Shown here piece after piece: positions 35,301 through 41,979 of a stretch of 64,000 nt of DNA. Below the pieces are notes generated by a model, which saw only the letters and a program-made list of their open reading frames with translations, was not told where the DNA came from and did not search any database. The DNA is from Patulibacter sp. SYSU D01012 (GTDB lineage Bacteria; Actinomycetota; Thermoleophilia; Solirubrobacterales; Solirubrobacteraceae), in NCBI RefSeq assembly GCF_017916475.1, contig NZ_JAFMTB010000003.1, forward strand, positions 408,009-472,008, given 5' to 3'. A program made the position numbers and the translations under genes. The number at the start of each line of letters is the position of its first letter. The stretch's first letter is position 1.

Positions 35301-36097
35301 CGGTGACCCGCGCCGACGCGCCGGCCGCCGCGCCGGTGCTCGAGGCGCCGGGAGCCCCCGCGCCGCCGGCGCCGAGCGCGCCGCCGGCCGCCCCGGCCGC
35401 CCCGGCCGCCCCGGCGGCGCCGGCCACCCCGGCGCCCGTCCGGCACGCGGTCGCGGTCACCGCCGGGGCTCGGTCGATCGCCACCTCCGCGGTCGTGGCC
35501 TCCTGCACCGCCCGCGGCACCACGGTCGACCGCTGCGCCGTCGTCCTGACCGCCGACGTCCAGCGCCGCGCCGTCGTCGTCGGCCGCGGCACGGCGCGCG
35601 GACGCGGCCGCGCGACGGTCCGCGTCGCCGTGCCGCTGACCGGCCTGGGCCGCGCCCTCGCCGCGCGCCCGGGCGGCGCGCTCGTGCGCGTGACCGCCAC
35701 CGTCCGCGGCGCCGACGGCGCGCGGCAGGTGGCGCGCACGCGCACCCGAGTGCTCGCCAAGCGCTTCGCGGTGCCGCGCCCGGTGCTGTTCTCCACGGCG
35801 TCCGCGGCGCTGCGGCCCGGCGAGCGGCGGTACCTGGACCGCCTTGCCGGGAAGCTCCGTGGCGTGCGGGCGGTCCGCTGCGTCGGCTACACCGACGCCC
35901 GGTCGAGCGCCGCCTACAACGCGCGCCTGGGCCTGGCCCGCGCCTCCGCGGTCTGCGACCGGCTGGGCCGCCTGCTGCACGTGCGGGCGACGCGCGCGAC
36001 GCAGGTGTCGCGCGGCGAGCGCGGGCCCCGGGCCTCGAACGCCACGGAGCACGGCCGCCAGCTCAACCGCCGCACCGAGATCCACGTGTCCTACTGA
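32342..36097 (+). CDS. Large secreted fibril-like protein with OmpA C-terminal domain
   Basis: A 1251-residue exported protein with a signal peptide (1 to about 38, ending TADA). A beta-rich N-domain (to about 300) is followed by a DUF11-like domain (about 305-440) and an Ig-like stretch (about 450-530). A 181-residue module then occurs twice (about 534-714 and 715-895): an Ig/HYR-like half (DVAAPRIT...DYAC...TQCEGPV) plus a CshA-type fibril repeat (YVLDRPTRTITFTPAAGFSG). A third CshA repeat ends near 990. A Pro/Ala linker, a beta-rich domain and an OmpA-like peptidoglycan-binding domain (about 1146-1251, with GYTDARSSAAYNARLGLARA and LNRRTEIHV) complete it. Likely an adhesive surface fibre held to the cell wall by the OmpA domain. 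CGGAG precedes the ATG. Confidence 0.8.
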   Translation: MRHTTHPFAGRPRRRWARTAALLAASALGLALPATADAWTIQRTSASKLYIDQAATNGYLFGAYAMYVVTNDTGTSVRDAWVRADTFTGGTATLAPGENGLVHVGALPAGESRTVSLFLGAKTPTTAAQGHTVRLFSGKPGFGGTELAAQPFSLTVETNNFNNANKVDSITSSTTTPTLGGLVTLTVKGSTGTIGAAKVMSFSPAGKDAFPARSLRLVHSAITLQQSGCPAAGSNCSTYVDQLEIPASSLSSTANTPYTAVYTFRAADVTTAQTRLSPVGFISAGQAPAHTSTANFDALGAIEPVENRLTLGLTADRTAVGTTLADRTVTYTATVTNASTAPVTFDDLMDTLPAGATVVPGSASYAGQAIADPDVTDGVATFAAPFDVPASGTAALRFQVVLPASEGVKVNRIVAHSGETQIDTTLATTDAPAEAKVAVDATAPTTQIASGPADGTTAGTGRFVFHADDEATALTPSTFACRLDDGPWAPCVSPHDVTGIGVGPHRLTVRATDAAGNTGPDATYDWTVAPAPADVAAPRITVDAPADGALLRLHQDVRADYACVDVDDRSTVTQCEGPVPNGAAVDTAAPGPHAFTVRTKDAAGNTDQKTVRYAVQAPPAPKDLTSDGVGTAPQVTTVDVPDGATLDLVAPGGAATARVEVTGGVYVLDRPTRTITFTPAAGFSGTPDAVRFRLTDALGQPGEATLTPHVSLPPDVAAPRITITAPRDGAVLRQDQAVRADYACADPDERSAVTRCEGPVANGAAVDTATPGPHAFTVHAQDAAGNADQQTVRYSVQARPAPQDRRSDGVGAAPQTTTVEVPANARLDLVGPDGLGDRLTVPGGTYVLDRAAGTITFTPERGYAGDPAGARFRLTDDLDQAGEATYQPHVALPPLPVADDEAASGPADAVLERRLAVPAGGSVTLLDADGRPTTVVEIPGQGTYALDVATGRVSFVAAAGFRGTARAVAYRITDAYGQGVEATFTATVTRADAPAAAPVLEAPGAPAPPAPSAPPAAPAAPAAPAAPATPAPVRHAVAVTAGARSIATSAVVASCTARGTTVDRCAVVLTADVQRRAVVVGRGTARGRGRATVRVAVPLTGLGRALAARPGGALVRVTATVRGADGARQVARTRTRVLAKRFAVPRPVLFSTASAALRPGERRYLDRLAGKLRGVRAVRCVGYTDARSSAAYNARLGLARASAVCDRLGRLLHVRATRATQVSRGERGPRASNATEHGRQLNRRTEIHVSY

Positions 36098-36105
36098 CCG
36101 TGCCC

Positions 36106-36129
36106 GGGGCCGGCGCGACCGCCGGCCCC
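36106..36129 (+). terminator. Hairpin terminator between convergent genes
   Basis: A perfect 10-bp stem (GGGGCCGGCG pairing with CGCCGGCCCC) with a 4-base loop lies 9 bases after the fibril-protein stop and before the end of the convergent Rieske gene. It can act in both directions. Confidence 0.65.
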
Positions 36130-36160
36130 GCCCGGCGCGCGCCGGACGTCCGGGCGCCCC

Positions 36161-36568
36161 TCAGACCCCGCGCAGGCGCACGTACAGCAGCCCGTCGCGG
36201 GCCGTGGCCTCGTGCATCCGCGCGGGCGGCCCGCCCGCCGCGCAGGCGCCGCTCCACGCGTCCATGCGCCAGCCGTGCTCGGGGCAGCGCAGCTCGCCGT
36301 CCTCGGCGACCCCGTCGAACGGGTGCAGGTGGTCGTGCTCGCAGCCGGCCTCGACCGCCGCGTAGCGGTCGCCGACGGCGAAGACGGCGACCGTCCGGCC
36401 GTCGACGAGCGCGTGGCGGCCACGGCCGGCGGGCACGTCGGCGGCGACGCCGACCAGGCGCCAGCCGTCCAGCAGCAGGGACGCTCCGGCGCCGGGGCAC
36501 AGACGCCGCTCGGCGAACGCCGCGATCGCGCGCGGCGCGTCGGAGACGGTGAGGGTCCGGTGGATCAC
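36161..36568 (-). CDS. Small Rieske [2Fe-2S] protein
   Basis: A 135-residue soluble protein with a complete Rieske cluster motif: CEHDHLHPFDG near residue 79 and CPEHGW near 98 (C-x-H and C-x-x-H ligands). The overall form resembles NirD and the ferredoxin components of dioxygenases, but no reductase or oxygenase partner lies nearby. The start is a GTG at 36568; a TACCGT box lies 10 bases upstream. It may carry electrons for an enzyme encoded elsewhere. Confidence 0.85.
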   Translation of the reverse strand: MIHRTLTVSDAPRAIAAFAERRLCPGAGASLLLDGWRLVGVAADVPAGRGRHALVDGRTVAVFAVGDRYAAVEAGCEHDHLHPFDGVAEDGELRCPEHGWRMDAWSGACAAGGPPARMHEATARDGLLYVRLRGV

Positions 36569-36680
36569 GGTGCGTCCAACGGTACGCGCGGAGCCGCGTC
36601 CGCGGGTTGGCCCGCTGGCGGAAGTCGCCGCGCGGACGTTGTCCCCGCCGCGGGCCCGTCGGCGACGGACGTCCGCCGGG

Positions 36681-37355
36681 TCACCGCAGGCCCCCGGTGA
36701 AGGCCAGCGAGAGGACGTCGCCGGACGCCGAGCCCCGCACCCCGTCGACGCGCAGGGCCGGGTCCGCGAAGACCGGGATGCGCAGGAGGGACGCCAGGCC
36801 GGCCTCGGGGGCCACCTCGATCCGTCCGTCGCGGGCCGTCAGGACCACCGTCGCGCCGGCGCGGACGCCCAGCACCGACGTCGTCACGCGCAGCCGCGGG
36901 CGTCCGTCGGCGGCGGGCGCGACCGGCTGCAGGCGGCCACCACCCGGCACCTGCGCCGACAGCTCGGCCAGCGACAGCCGCGCCGTCGCGCGCACGCGGC
37001 CGTCGGCGATCCGGGCGTCCAGGTCGCGCAGCGTCACGTCGCCCACGCGCACGCGGCCGATGACGGCGTGGGTCTCGCCGACGTCCTCGGCCCGCCGCAG
37101 CAGGTCGGTCAGCGAGCCGCCGTCGTCGCCCAGGCGGTCCGCGCGGACGGTGACGCGGTCCGCGTGCCCGGCGACGAGCTTCCACGCCGGGTACGCGGCG
37201 ACCTCGACGGTGGCGTCGGGATCGCCGACCTCGTGCCGCACCTGCCGCGCCGCGAGCGCCGGGAGCACGAGCTGCCCGCCGGCCAGCAGCAGGACGACCA
37301 CGAGCGCGACGGCCAGCACGAGCCGGCGGCCCGTCCACGCTCGTCGCCGCGTCAT
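36681..37355 (-). CDS. LmeA-family (DUF2993) phospholipid-binding protein
   Basis: A 224-residue protein with one N-terminal membrane anchor or signal segment (RLVLAVALVVVLLLAGGQLVLP) and a soluble beta-rich domain typical of DUF2993/LmeA (YPAWKLVAGHADRVTVRADR; VTLRDLDARIADGRVRATAR). Family members bind phospholipids at the outer face of the membrane in actinobacteria. ATG 37355 is preferred over 37364 because a TACGAT box lies 7 bases upstream, fitting a leaderless start; the earlier ATG lies inside that box. Confidence 0.8.
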   Translation of the reverse strand: MTRRRAWTGRRLVLAVALVVVLLLAGGQLVLPALAARQVRHEVGDPDATVEVAAYPAWKLVAGHADRVTVRADRLGDDGGSLTDLLRRAEDVGETHAVIGRVRVGDVTLRDLDARIADGRVRATARLSLAELSAQVPGGGRLQPVAPAADGRPRLRVTTSVLGVRAGATVVLTARDGRIEVAPEAGLASLLRIPVFADPALRVDGVRGSASGDVLSLAFTGGLR

Positions 37356-37466
37356 GGGAGGCATCGTACGCACCGCGGCGCCCACGCCGCGTCCGGGATC
37401 GGGTAGAAGGACGGGACCGGCCCGCCGCCCGGCGGGCCGCCCCCACGAGACACCCGGAGTCCCGCC

Positions 37467-37748
37467 GTGCCCACCTACGTCATGCTCACCCGCCTGTCGC
37501 CCGACGGCGTGCAGACGATCAAGAACAACCCGCAGCGCATCCGCGAGGTCAACAAGGAGGTCGAGGCGCTCGGCGGCACCGTGAAGGCGCAGTGGGCGGT
37601 CCTCGGGCAGTACGACTTCGTGAACATCGTCGAGGCGCCGGACGAGACGACGATCTCGCGCATCTCGCTCGAGCTCTCCTCGCGCGGCACCGGCAGCTTC
37701 GAGACGCTCTCCGCGATCCCGGTCGACGACTTCATCGCCAGCATCTGA
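37467..37748 (+). CDS. GYD-domain protein
   Basis: A 93-residue protein of the GYD family (PF08734): YVMLTRLSPDGVQTIKNNP at the N-terminus, the LGQYDFVNIVEAPDE core (which names the family) and a FETLSAIPVDDF C-terminus. These are small ferredoxin-fold, dimeric-barrel-like proteins of unknown function. The GTG start is supported by CCGGAG 9 bases upstream. It stands alone, with its own terminator. Confidence 0.85.
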   Translation: MPTYVMLTRLSPDGVQTIKNNPQRIREVNKEVEALGGTVKAQWAVLGQYDFVNIVEAPDETTISRISLELSSRGTGSFETLSAIPVDDFIASI

Positions 37749-37754
37749 CCGGCG

Positions 37755-37789
37755 GGGCGGGACGGTCGTGCAGGCCGCGTCCCGCCCCT
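37755..37789 (+). terminator. Terminator after the GYD gene
   Basis: A perfect 11-bp stem (GGGGCGGGACG pairing with CGTCCCGCCCC) with a 13-base loop begins 7 bases after the stop codon. Confidence 0.65.
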
Positions 37790-37897
37790 GCAACGCCCCT
37801 TGCACGGGGCCCCGGGGACCGGCGTGACCCGCGCGTGCGTGCGTTACCGTCGAGCGGGGCGCGGGTGTTCCGGCGCCCGTCCGCCCCAGGAGTCTCC

Positions 37898-39361
37898 GTG
37901 CCGCATCCTTCGCCTGTCCGTCCCCGCACCGTCGTCGTCGCCGCGCTGGCGACCGGGCTGCTGCTGCCCGCCGCCGCCTCGGCGGCCTGGACGCCGGCCA
38001 CCGAGGTCGACACCGACGCCGGCGTCTCGTCGCTGACCGTCGACGGCGCCGGCAACCGCCTGGTGATCGGCCGCAAGGCCGCGAAGGGCGGCGCCGTCGA
38101 CAGCCGGCTCGTCGGCATCACGGCGGCCCCGAAGCCGGACGGCCTGCGCACGCTGAAGGGCGTCCAGACCGCCCCGGTCGCCCTCGATGAGGACGAGCTG
38201 GTCTTCCCGCGCACGAAGTCGATGGGCACCGTCCGCCGCACCGTCCCCGACGGCAAGGGCGGCACGAAGTCCGTGTCGCTCACCCGCTACCGGCTGGGCG
38301 TCTCGGTCGGCGCTGCGCCGAACGCGGCGCTCGGCACGCTGCGCTCCCACGGCACCGCGGTGCTCGACGAGGCCCCGCGCTTCTCCGGCGTGGCCAACGG
38401 CAACCTGGCGATGGGCTGGAGCGAGGTCGGGGACGACGGCGTCGTCCGCGTCTACGCCGCGTGGCGCCGCGCCAGCACGAAGGCCGCGGTCCGCCTGGGC
38501 ACGCCGAAGCTGATCAGCGGGTCGCGCTCGAGCCGCCTGCTCGCGATGGCCACCGGCGCCGGCGGCAAGACCGTCCTCGTCTACCAGCAGGGCGCGAGCG
38601 AGAAGACCCGCAAGCTGTTCGTGCGCTCGCTCGACGTCCGCACCGGCAAGCTCTCGAAGATCCAGACGCTGCGCCGCGGCGGCCCCGGCTTCCCGATCGT
38701 CGCCGCCGCCGTCGGGTCCGGCGGGCGCGCGGTGATCGCGTGGGGCGAGCAGGACGCCGCCACGGAGCGCACCAAGCCCTTCGTCGTCCGCGCGACGACG
38801 CGCGACAGCGACAAGGGGCGCTTCGCGGTGCCGAAGCCGATCGACACCGGCACGGCCGCCGTCCGCGCGCCGGGCGGCGCGGTCGTCGCCGCGGTCGACG
38901 GGCAGAACCGCGCGACGGTCGCGTGGAACCAGACCGTCGGCAGCGTCGCGGACGGCACCGCCCACGACATCCCGCGCGTCGCCGAGTCCGAGGCCACCGG
39001 CGGCCTGGGCGCCGTCCGCGACCTGGCGGCCGCCGGCCGCGTCCACGACGTCGCCGTCGCCGGCCCCACGACCGGCGTCGTCCTCGTCCGCGAGCAGGAG
39101 CGGCCGCTCGGCGGCTCCAACGGCGACCGCGGCGTGGCCGTCCAGGCGGCGTTCCGCCCGGCCGGCGGCGCGCTCGGCGCGCCCGAGACGATCGAGGCGT
39201 TCACCGACGCGCAGCTGCTCGACCGCTCGAACGCGTTCGGGGCCGCCGCCATCGGCGCGCTGCCCGACGGCCGCTTCTCCGTCGCCTGGACGCGCGCCAC
39301 GGTGGCCGGCGACAAGCTCCGCTCCTCGACGCTCTTCAGCGACCGCACGACGGCCCCGTAG
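37898..39361 (+). CDS. Secreted protein of unknown function, propeller-like
   Basis: A 487-residue protein with a signal peptide (VVAALATGLLLPAAASAA) and a mature part made of repeated beta-rich stretches of about 50 residues. Motifs such as NRLVIGRKAAKG, GNLAMGWSEVGDDGVVRVYAAWR, GRAVIAWGEQDA and NRATVAWNQT recur in the way blades of a beta-propeller do. No catalytic site is visible. The GTG start has a strong AGGAG 6 bases upstream. A TACCGT box at 37845-37850 could be its -10, giving a leader of about 40 bases. Family not recognised beyond the fold guess. Confidence 0.75.
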   Translation: MPHPSPVRPRTVVVAALATGLLLPAAASAAWTPATEVDTDAGVSSLTVDGAGNRLVIGRKAAKGGAVDSRLVGITAAPKPDGLRTLKGVQTAPVALDEDELVFPRTKSMGTVRRTVPDGKGGTKSVSLTRYRLGVSVGAAPNAALGTLRSHGTAVLDEAPRFSGVANGNLAMGWSEVGDDGVVRVYAAWRRASTKAAVRLGTPKLISGSRSSRLLAMATGAGGKTVLVYQQGASEKTRKLFVRSLDVRTGKLSKIQTLRRGGPGFPIVAAAVGSGGRAVIAWGEQDAATERTKPFVVRATTRDSDKGRFAVPKPIDTGTAAVRAPGGAVVAAVDGQNRATVAWNQTVGSVADGTAHDIPRVAESEATGGLGAVRDLAAAGRVHDVAVAGPTTGVVLVREQERPLGGSNGDRGVAVQAAFRPAGGALGAPETIEAFTDAQLLDRSNAFGAAAIGALPDGRFSVAWTRATVAGDKLRSSTLFSDRTTAP

Positions 39362-39480
39362 GCCCGCCGCGGCGGTGGACGGCGTCCCGGCCCGGGCCCG
39401 CCGTCCGCGGCCGCGCCGCGCACCGTCGACCGCCGTCCGCGCCGCCGCCACCCGCGGCGGTCCGGCCGTCCGGGGTCGGG

Positions 39481-39486
39481 TACCGT
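39481..39486 (+). promoter_or_regulatory. -10 box of a leaderless purD promoter
   Basis: TACCGT lies 7 bases before the purD ATG at 39494, and there is no ribosome binding site. This fits transcription starting at the start codon. Confidence 0.5.
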
Positions 39487-39493
39487 CCCCCGC

Positions 39494-40759
39494 ATGCCGA
39501 AGGTGCTCGTCGTGGGGGCGGGGGGTCGCGAGCACGCGATCGTCCGCGCGTTGCTCCGGACCTCCGCGGAGGCGCTCGACGTCCACGCCGCGCCCGGCAA
39601 CCCGGGCATCGCCCGCGACGCGACCGTCCATGCCGTCGCCGTCGACGACGTCCCCGGCCTGGTGGCGCTCGCCCGCGAGCTGCCCGCCGACCTGGTGGTC
39701 GTCGGCCCCGAGGTGCCGCTCGTCGCCGGCCTCGTCGACGCGCTCGACCAGGCCGGGATCCGCGCCTTCGGGCCGACCGCCGCCGCGGCGCGCCTGGAGG
39801 GCTCGAAGGCGTTCGCGAAGGAGATCATGATCGCCGCGGGCGTCCCGACGGCCGGGTACGAGACGGTCACGACCGTCGACGCCGGGATGGCCGCGATCGC
39901 GCGGTATCCGGTGGTCCTGAAGTACGACGGCCTCGCCGCCGGCAAGGGCGTCGTCATCGCCGAGGACGAGGCGTCCGCCCGCGCGACGCTCGTCGACATG
40001 CTCGAGGACCACCAGTTCGGCGACGCCGCCGTGGTCGTCGAGGAGTTCCTGCACGGCGAGGAGCTGTCGCTGCTGGCGGTCTGCGACGGCGAGCGGGCGC
40101 TCCCGCTGGCCCCCGCGCAGGACTACAAGCGCATCTTCGAGGGCGATCAGGGGCCGAACACCGGCGGGATGGGCTCGTACTCGCCGGTCGCCGGCGTCGA
40201 CGCCGAGCGGGTCGCGGCGATCTCGGCGCAGGTGCACCAGCCCGTGGTCGACGAGCTCGCCCGCCGCGGCGTGCCGTTCCGCGGCGTCCTCTACGCCGGC
40301 CTGATGGTCGACGGCGACGACGTGCGGGTGCTCGAGTACAACACCCGCTTCGGGGATCCCGAGACGCAGGCCGTGCTGCCGCGCCTGCGCTCCGACCTGT
40401 ACGCCCTGATGGTCGCCGCCGCCGGCGACGGCCTGGCCGGCGCGACGCTCGAGTGGGACCCGCAGTGGGCGGTGACGCTCGTGCTGGCGTCCGCCGGCTA
40501 CCCGGCGTCGGCGCGCAAGGGCGACGTGATCGCCGGGCTCGACGCGGTGCCGGCCGCCACCGAGGTGACGCACGCGGGCACGGCGGTCGACGCGGACGGC
40601 CGCACCGTCACCGCCGGCGGGCGCGTCCTGAACGTCACGGCGCTCGGCGAGTCGCCGGCCGCCGCCCGTCAGGCCGCGTACGCCGCGGCGCAGGGCATCA
40701 CGTTCGACGGCCGGCAGCTGCGCCGCGACATCGCGCTGCGCGCCGTCGAGCGCAGCTGA
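39494..40759 (+). CDS. purD: Phosphoribosylamine-glycine ligase PurD
   Basis: A 421-residue ATP-grasp enzyme for the second step of purine synthesis (phosphoribosylamine + glycine + ATP to GAR). Visible motifs: VLVVGAGGREHAIV at the N-terminus, APGNPGIA, VVGPEVPLVAGLVD, the ATP-grasp loop (VVLKYDGLAAGKGVV), GEELSLLAV, GPNTGGMGSYSPV, and YNTRFGDPETQAVLPRL near the end. Length matches the family. It starts the purine-rich right part of the window, and the PurE-like gene follows after 71 bases. Confidence 0.96.
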   Translation: MPKVLVVGAGGREHAIVRALLRTSAEALDVHAAPGNPGIARDATVHAVAVDDVPGLVALARELPADLVVVGPEVPLVAGLVDALDQAGIRAFGPTAAAARLEGSKAFAKEIMIAAGVPTAGYETVTTVDAGMAAIARYPVVLKYDGLAAGKGVVIAEDEASARATLVDMLEDHQFGDAAVVVEEFLHGEELSLLAVCDGERALPLAPAQDYKRIFEGDQGPNTGGMGSYSPVAGVDAERVAAISAQVHQPVVDELARRGVPFRGVLYAGLMVDGDDVRVLEYNTRFGDPETQAVLPRLRSDLYALMVAAAGDGLAGATLEWDPQWAVTLVLASAGYPASARKGDVIAGLDAVPAATEVTHAGTAVDADGRTVTAGGRVLNVTALGESPAAARQAAYAAAQGITFDGRQLRRDIALRAVERS

Positions 40760-40830
40760 GCGGCGGCGCGCTGGCCGGGACGGCGGCGGTGGGCTAGGCT
40801 CGCCGCCAGCGACCGCGTCCCCGCCGCCCC

Positions 40831-41331
40831 GTGACCGACCCGCTCGATCTCGACCTGGACCTGGATCCCGACCTGCGCGCCGCGGTCGGGACGATCGACG
40901 AGCACGGGCCGCTCGTCGGCATCCTCGTGGCCGACGAGGACGACCTGCCGCTGATGGGCGCCGCCGGCGAGGTGCTGCGCCGCCACCACGTGGCGTTCGA
41001 GCTGCGCACGATGAGCCCGCACCACGAGCCGCAGCTCGTGGCCGACTACTGCCGCAGCGCGCGGCTGCGGGGCCTGCGGGTGCTGATCGCGGCGTCGGCG
41101 CTGTCGGCGGCGCTGCCCGGCATCGCCGCCGCCTACACGGATCTGCCGGTGATCGGCGTGCCGCTGTCCAGCCTGGGATCGGCCGGCGGCGGCCTGGACG
41201 CGCTGCTGTCCGTGGTGCAGTGCCCCGACGGCGTGCCTGTCGCGGCGGTCGGCCTGGACGCCGCGCGCAACGCGGCGCACCTGGCCGTGCGGATCCTGAA
41301 CGCGGGCGACGGCCGGGCGCCCGTCGTCTGA
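40831..41331 (+). CDS. PurE-like protein with degenerate active site
   Basis: A 166-residue protein that aligns along its length with N5-CAIR mutase PurE (VIGVPLSSL, GGLDALLSVVQCPDGVPVAAVGLDAARNAA matches the PurE C-terminal half). Catalytic loops are changed: the MGSxSD loop reads VADEDD (34-38), SAHRTP reads SPHHEP (62-67), and the GAGGAAHLPG loop reads AASALSAALPG (87-97), losing the glycines and the essential histidine. The position after purD suggests descent from purE, but normal mutase activity is doubtful. The N-terminus has a repeated LDLDLD stretch. The GTG start lies about 30 bases after a TAGGCT box. Confidence 0.75.
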   Translation: MTDPLDLDLDLDPDLRAAVGTIDEHGPLVGILVADEDDLPLMGAAGEVLRRHHVAFELRTMSPHHEPQLVADYCRSARLRGLRVLIAASALSAALPGIAAAYTDLPVIGVPLSSLGSAGGGLDALLSVVQCPDGVPVAAVGLDAARNAAHLAVRILNAGDGRAPVV

Positions 41332-41376
41332 CGGCCGGTCGCGGACCGCGCTCGCGCAGGAGCGCCGCGAGGGCGC

Positions 41377-41382
41377 GACACT
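41377..41382 (+). promoter_or_regulatory. -10-like box before the NUDIX gene
   Basis: GACACT lies 6 bases before the GTG start at 41389, and no ribosome binding site is present. It fits the leaderless pattern seen elsewhere in the window, but the hexamer is weaker. Confidence 0.3.
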
Positions 41383-41388
41383 GACCGG

Positions 41389-41979
41389 GTGACCGCGCCC
41401 GCCGACCCGGACCAGCCCCGCGCCCGCCGCGTCTCCTCCCGCGAGGCGTACCGCAATCCGTGGATGGTGGTGCGCGAGGACGTCATCGAGCGTCCGCATC
41501 CCGACGGCACGCCGCGGCCGGGCATGTACGCGGTGGTGATGAAGCCGCACGCCGCGGTCGTCGTCCCGTTCGACGGCACGCACGTGCACCTCGTCGGGCA
41601 GCACCGCTATCCGCTCGACCGCTGGAGCTGGGAGCTGCCGCAGGGCGCCCACCACGACGACGGCCCGGACGATCCCGAGGCGACGGCGCGCGGTGAGCTG
41701 CGCGAGGAGACGGGCTTCGAGGCCGGCACCCTCGTGCGGCTGGCGGACCTGGCGTTCGCGCCCGGCATGTCGGACCAGACGTTCACGGCGTGGCTGGCCA
41801 CGGACCTGCGGCCGGGCGCCCTGCAGCCCGACGCGGAGGAGGAGGGGATGCTGCGTCACCGCGCCGTCACGCCGGACGCGCTGGACGCGATGGTCGACGA
41901 CGGCGAGGTGGTCGACGCGGCGACGGTGGCGACGTGGCTGCTGGCCCGCCGGCGCGGCCTGGGCGCTCAGCCGTCGTAG
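41389..41979 (+). CDS. NUDIX hydrolase (ADP-ribose pyrophosphatase-like)
   Basis: A 196-residue NUDIX protein. The box is present as G...EATARGELREETGFEAG, which keeps the REETGF core and upstream glycine, but the spacing is lengthened by an Asp/Pro-rich insert (HHDDGPDDP). The surrounding HLVGQHRYPLDRWSWELPQG is characteristic of ADP-ribose/nucleoside-diphosphate-sugar hydrolases of the NudF type. Its last 13 bases overlap the convergent malic enzyme gene. Substrate assignment is by family resemblance only. Confidence 0.88.
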   Translation: MTAPADPDQPRARRVSSREAYRNPWMVVREDVIERPHPDGTPRPGMYAVVMKPHAAVVVPFDGTHVHLVGQHRYPLDRWSWELPQGAHHDDGPDDPEATARGELREETGFEAGTLVRLADLAFAPGMSDQTFTAWLATDLRPGALQPDAEEEGMLRHRAVTPDALDAMVDDGEVVDAATVATWLLARRRGLGAQPS

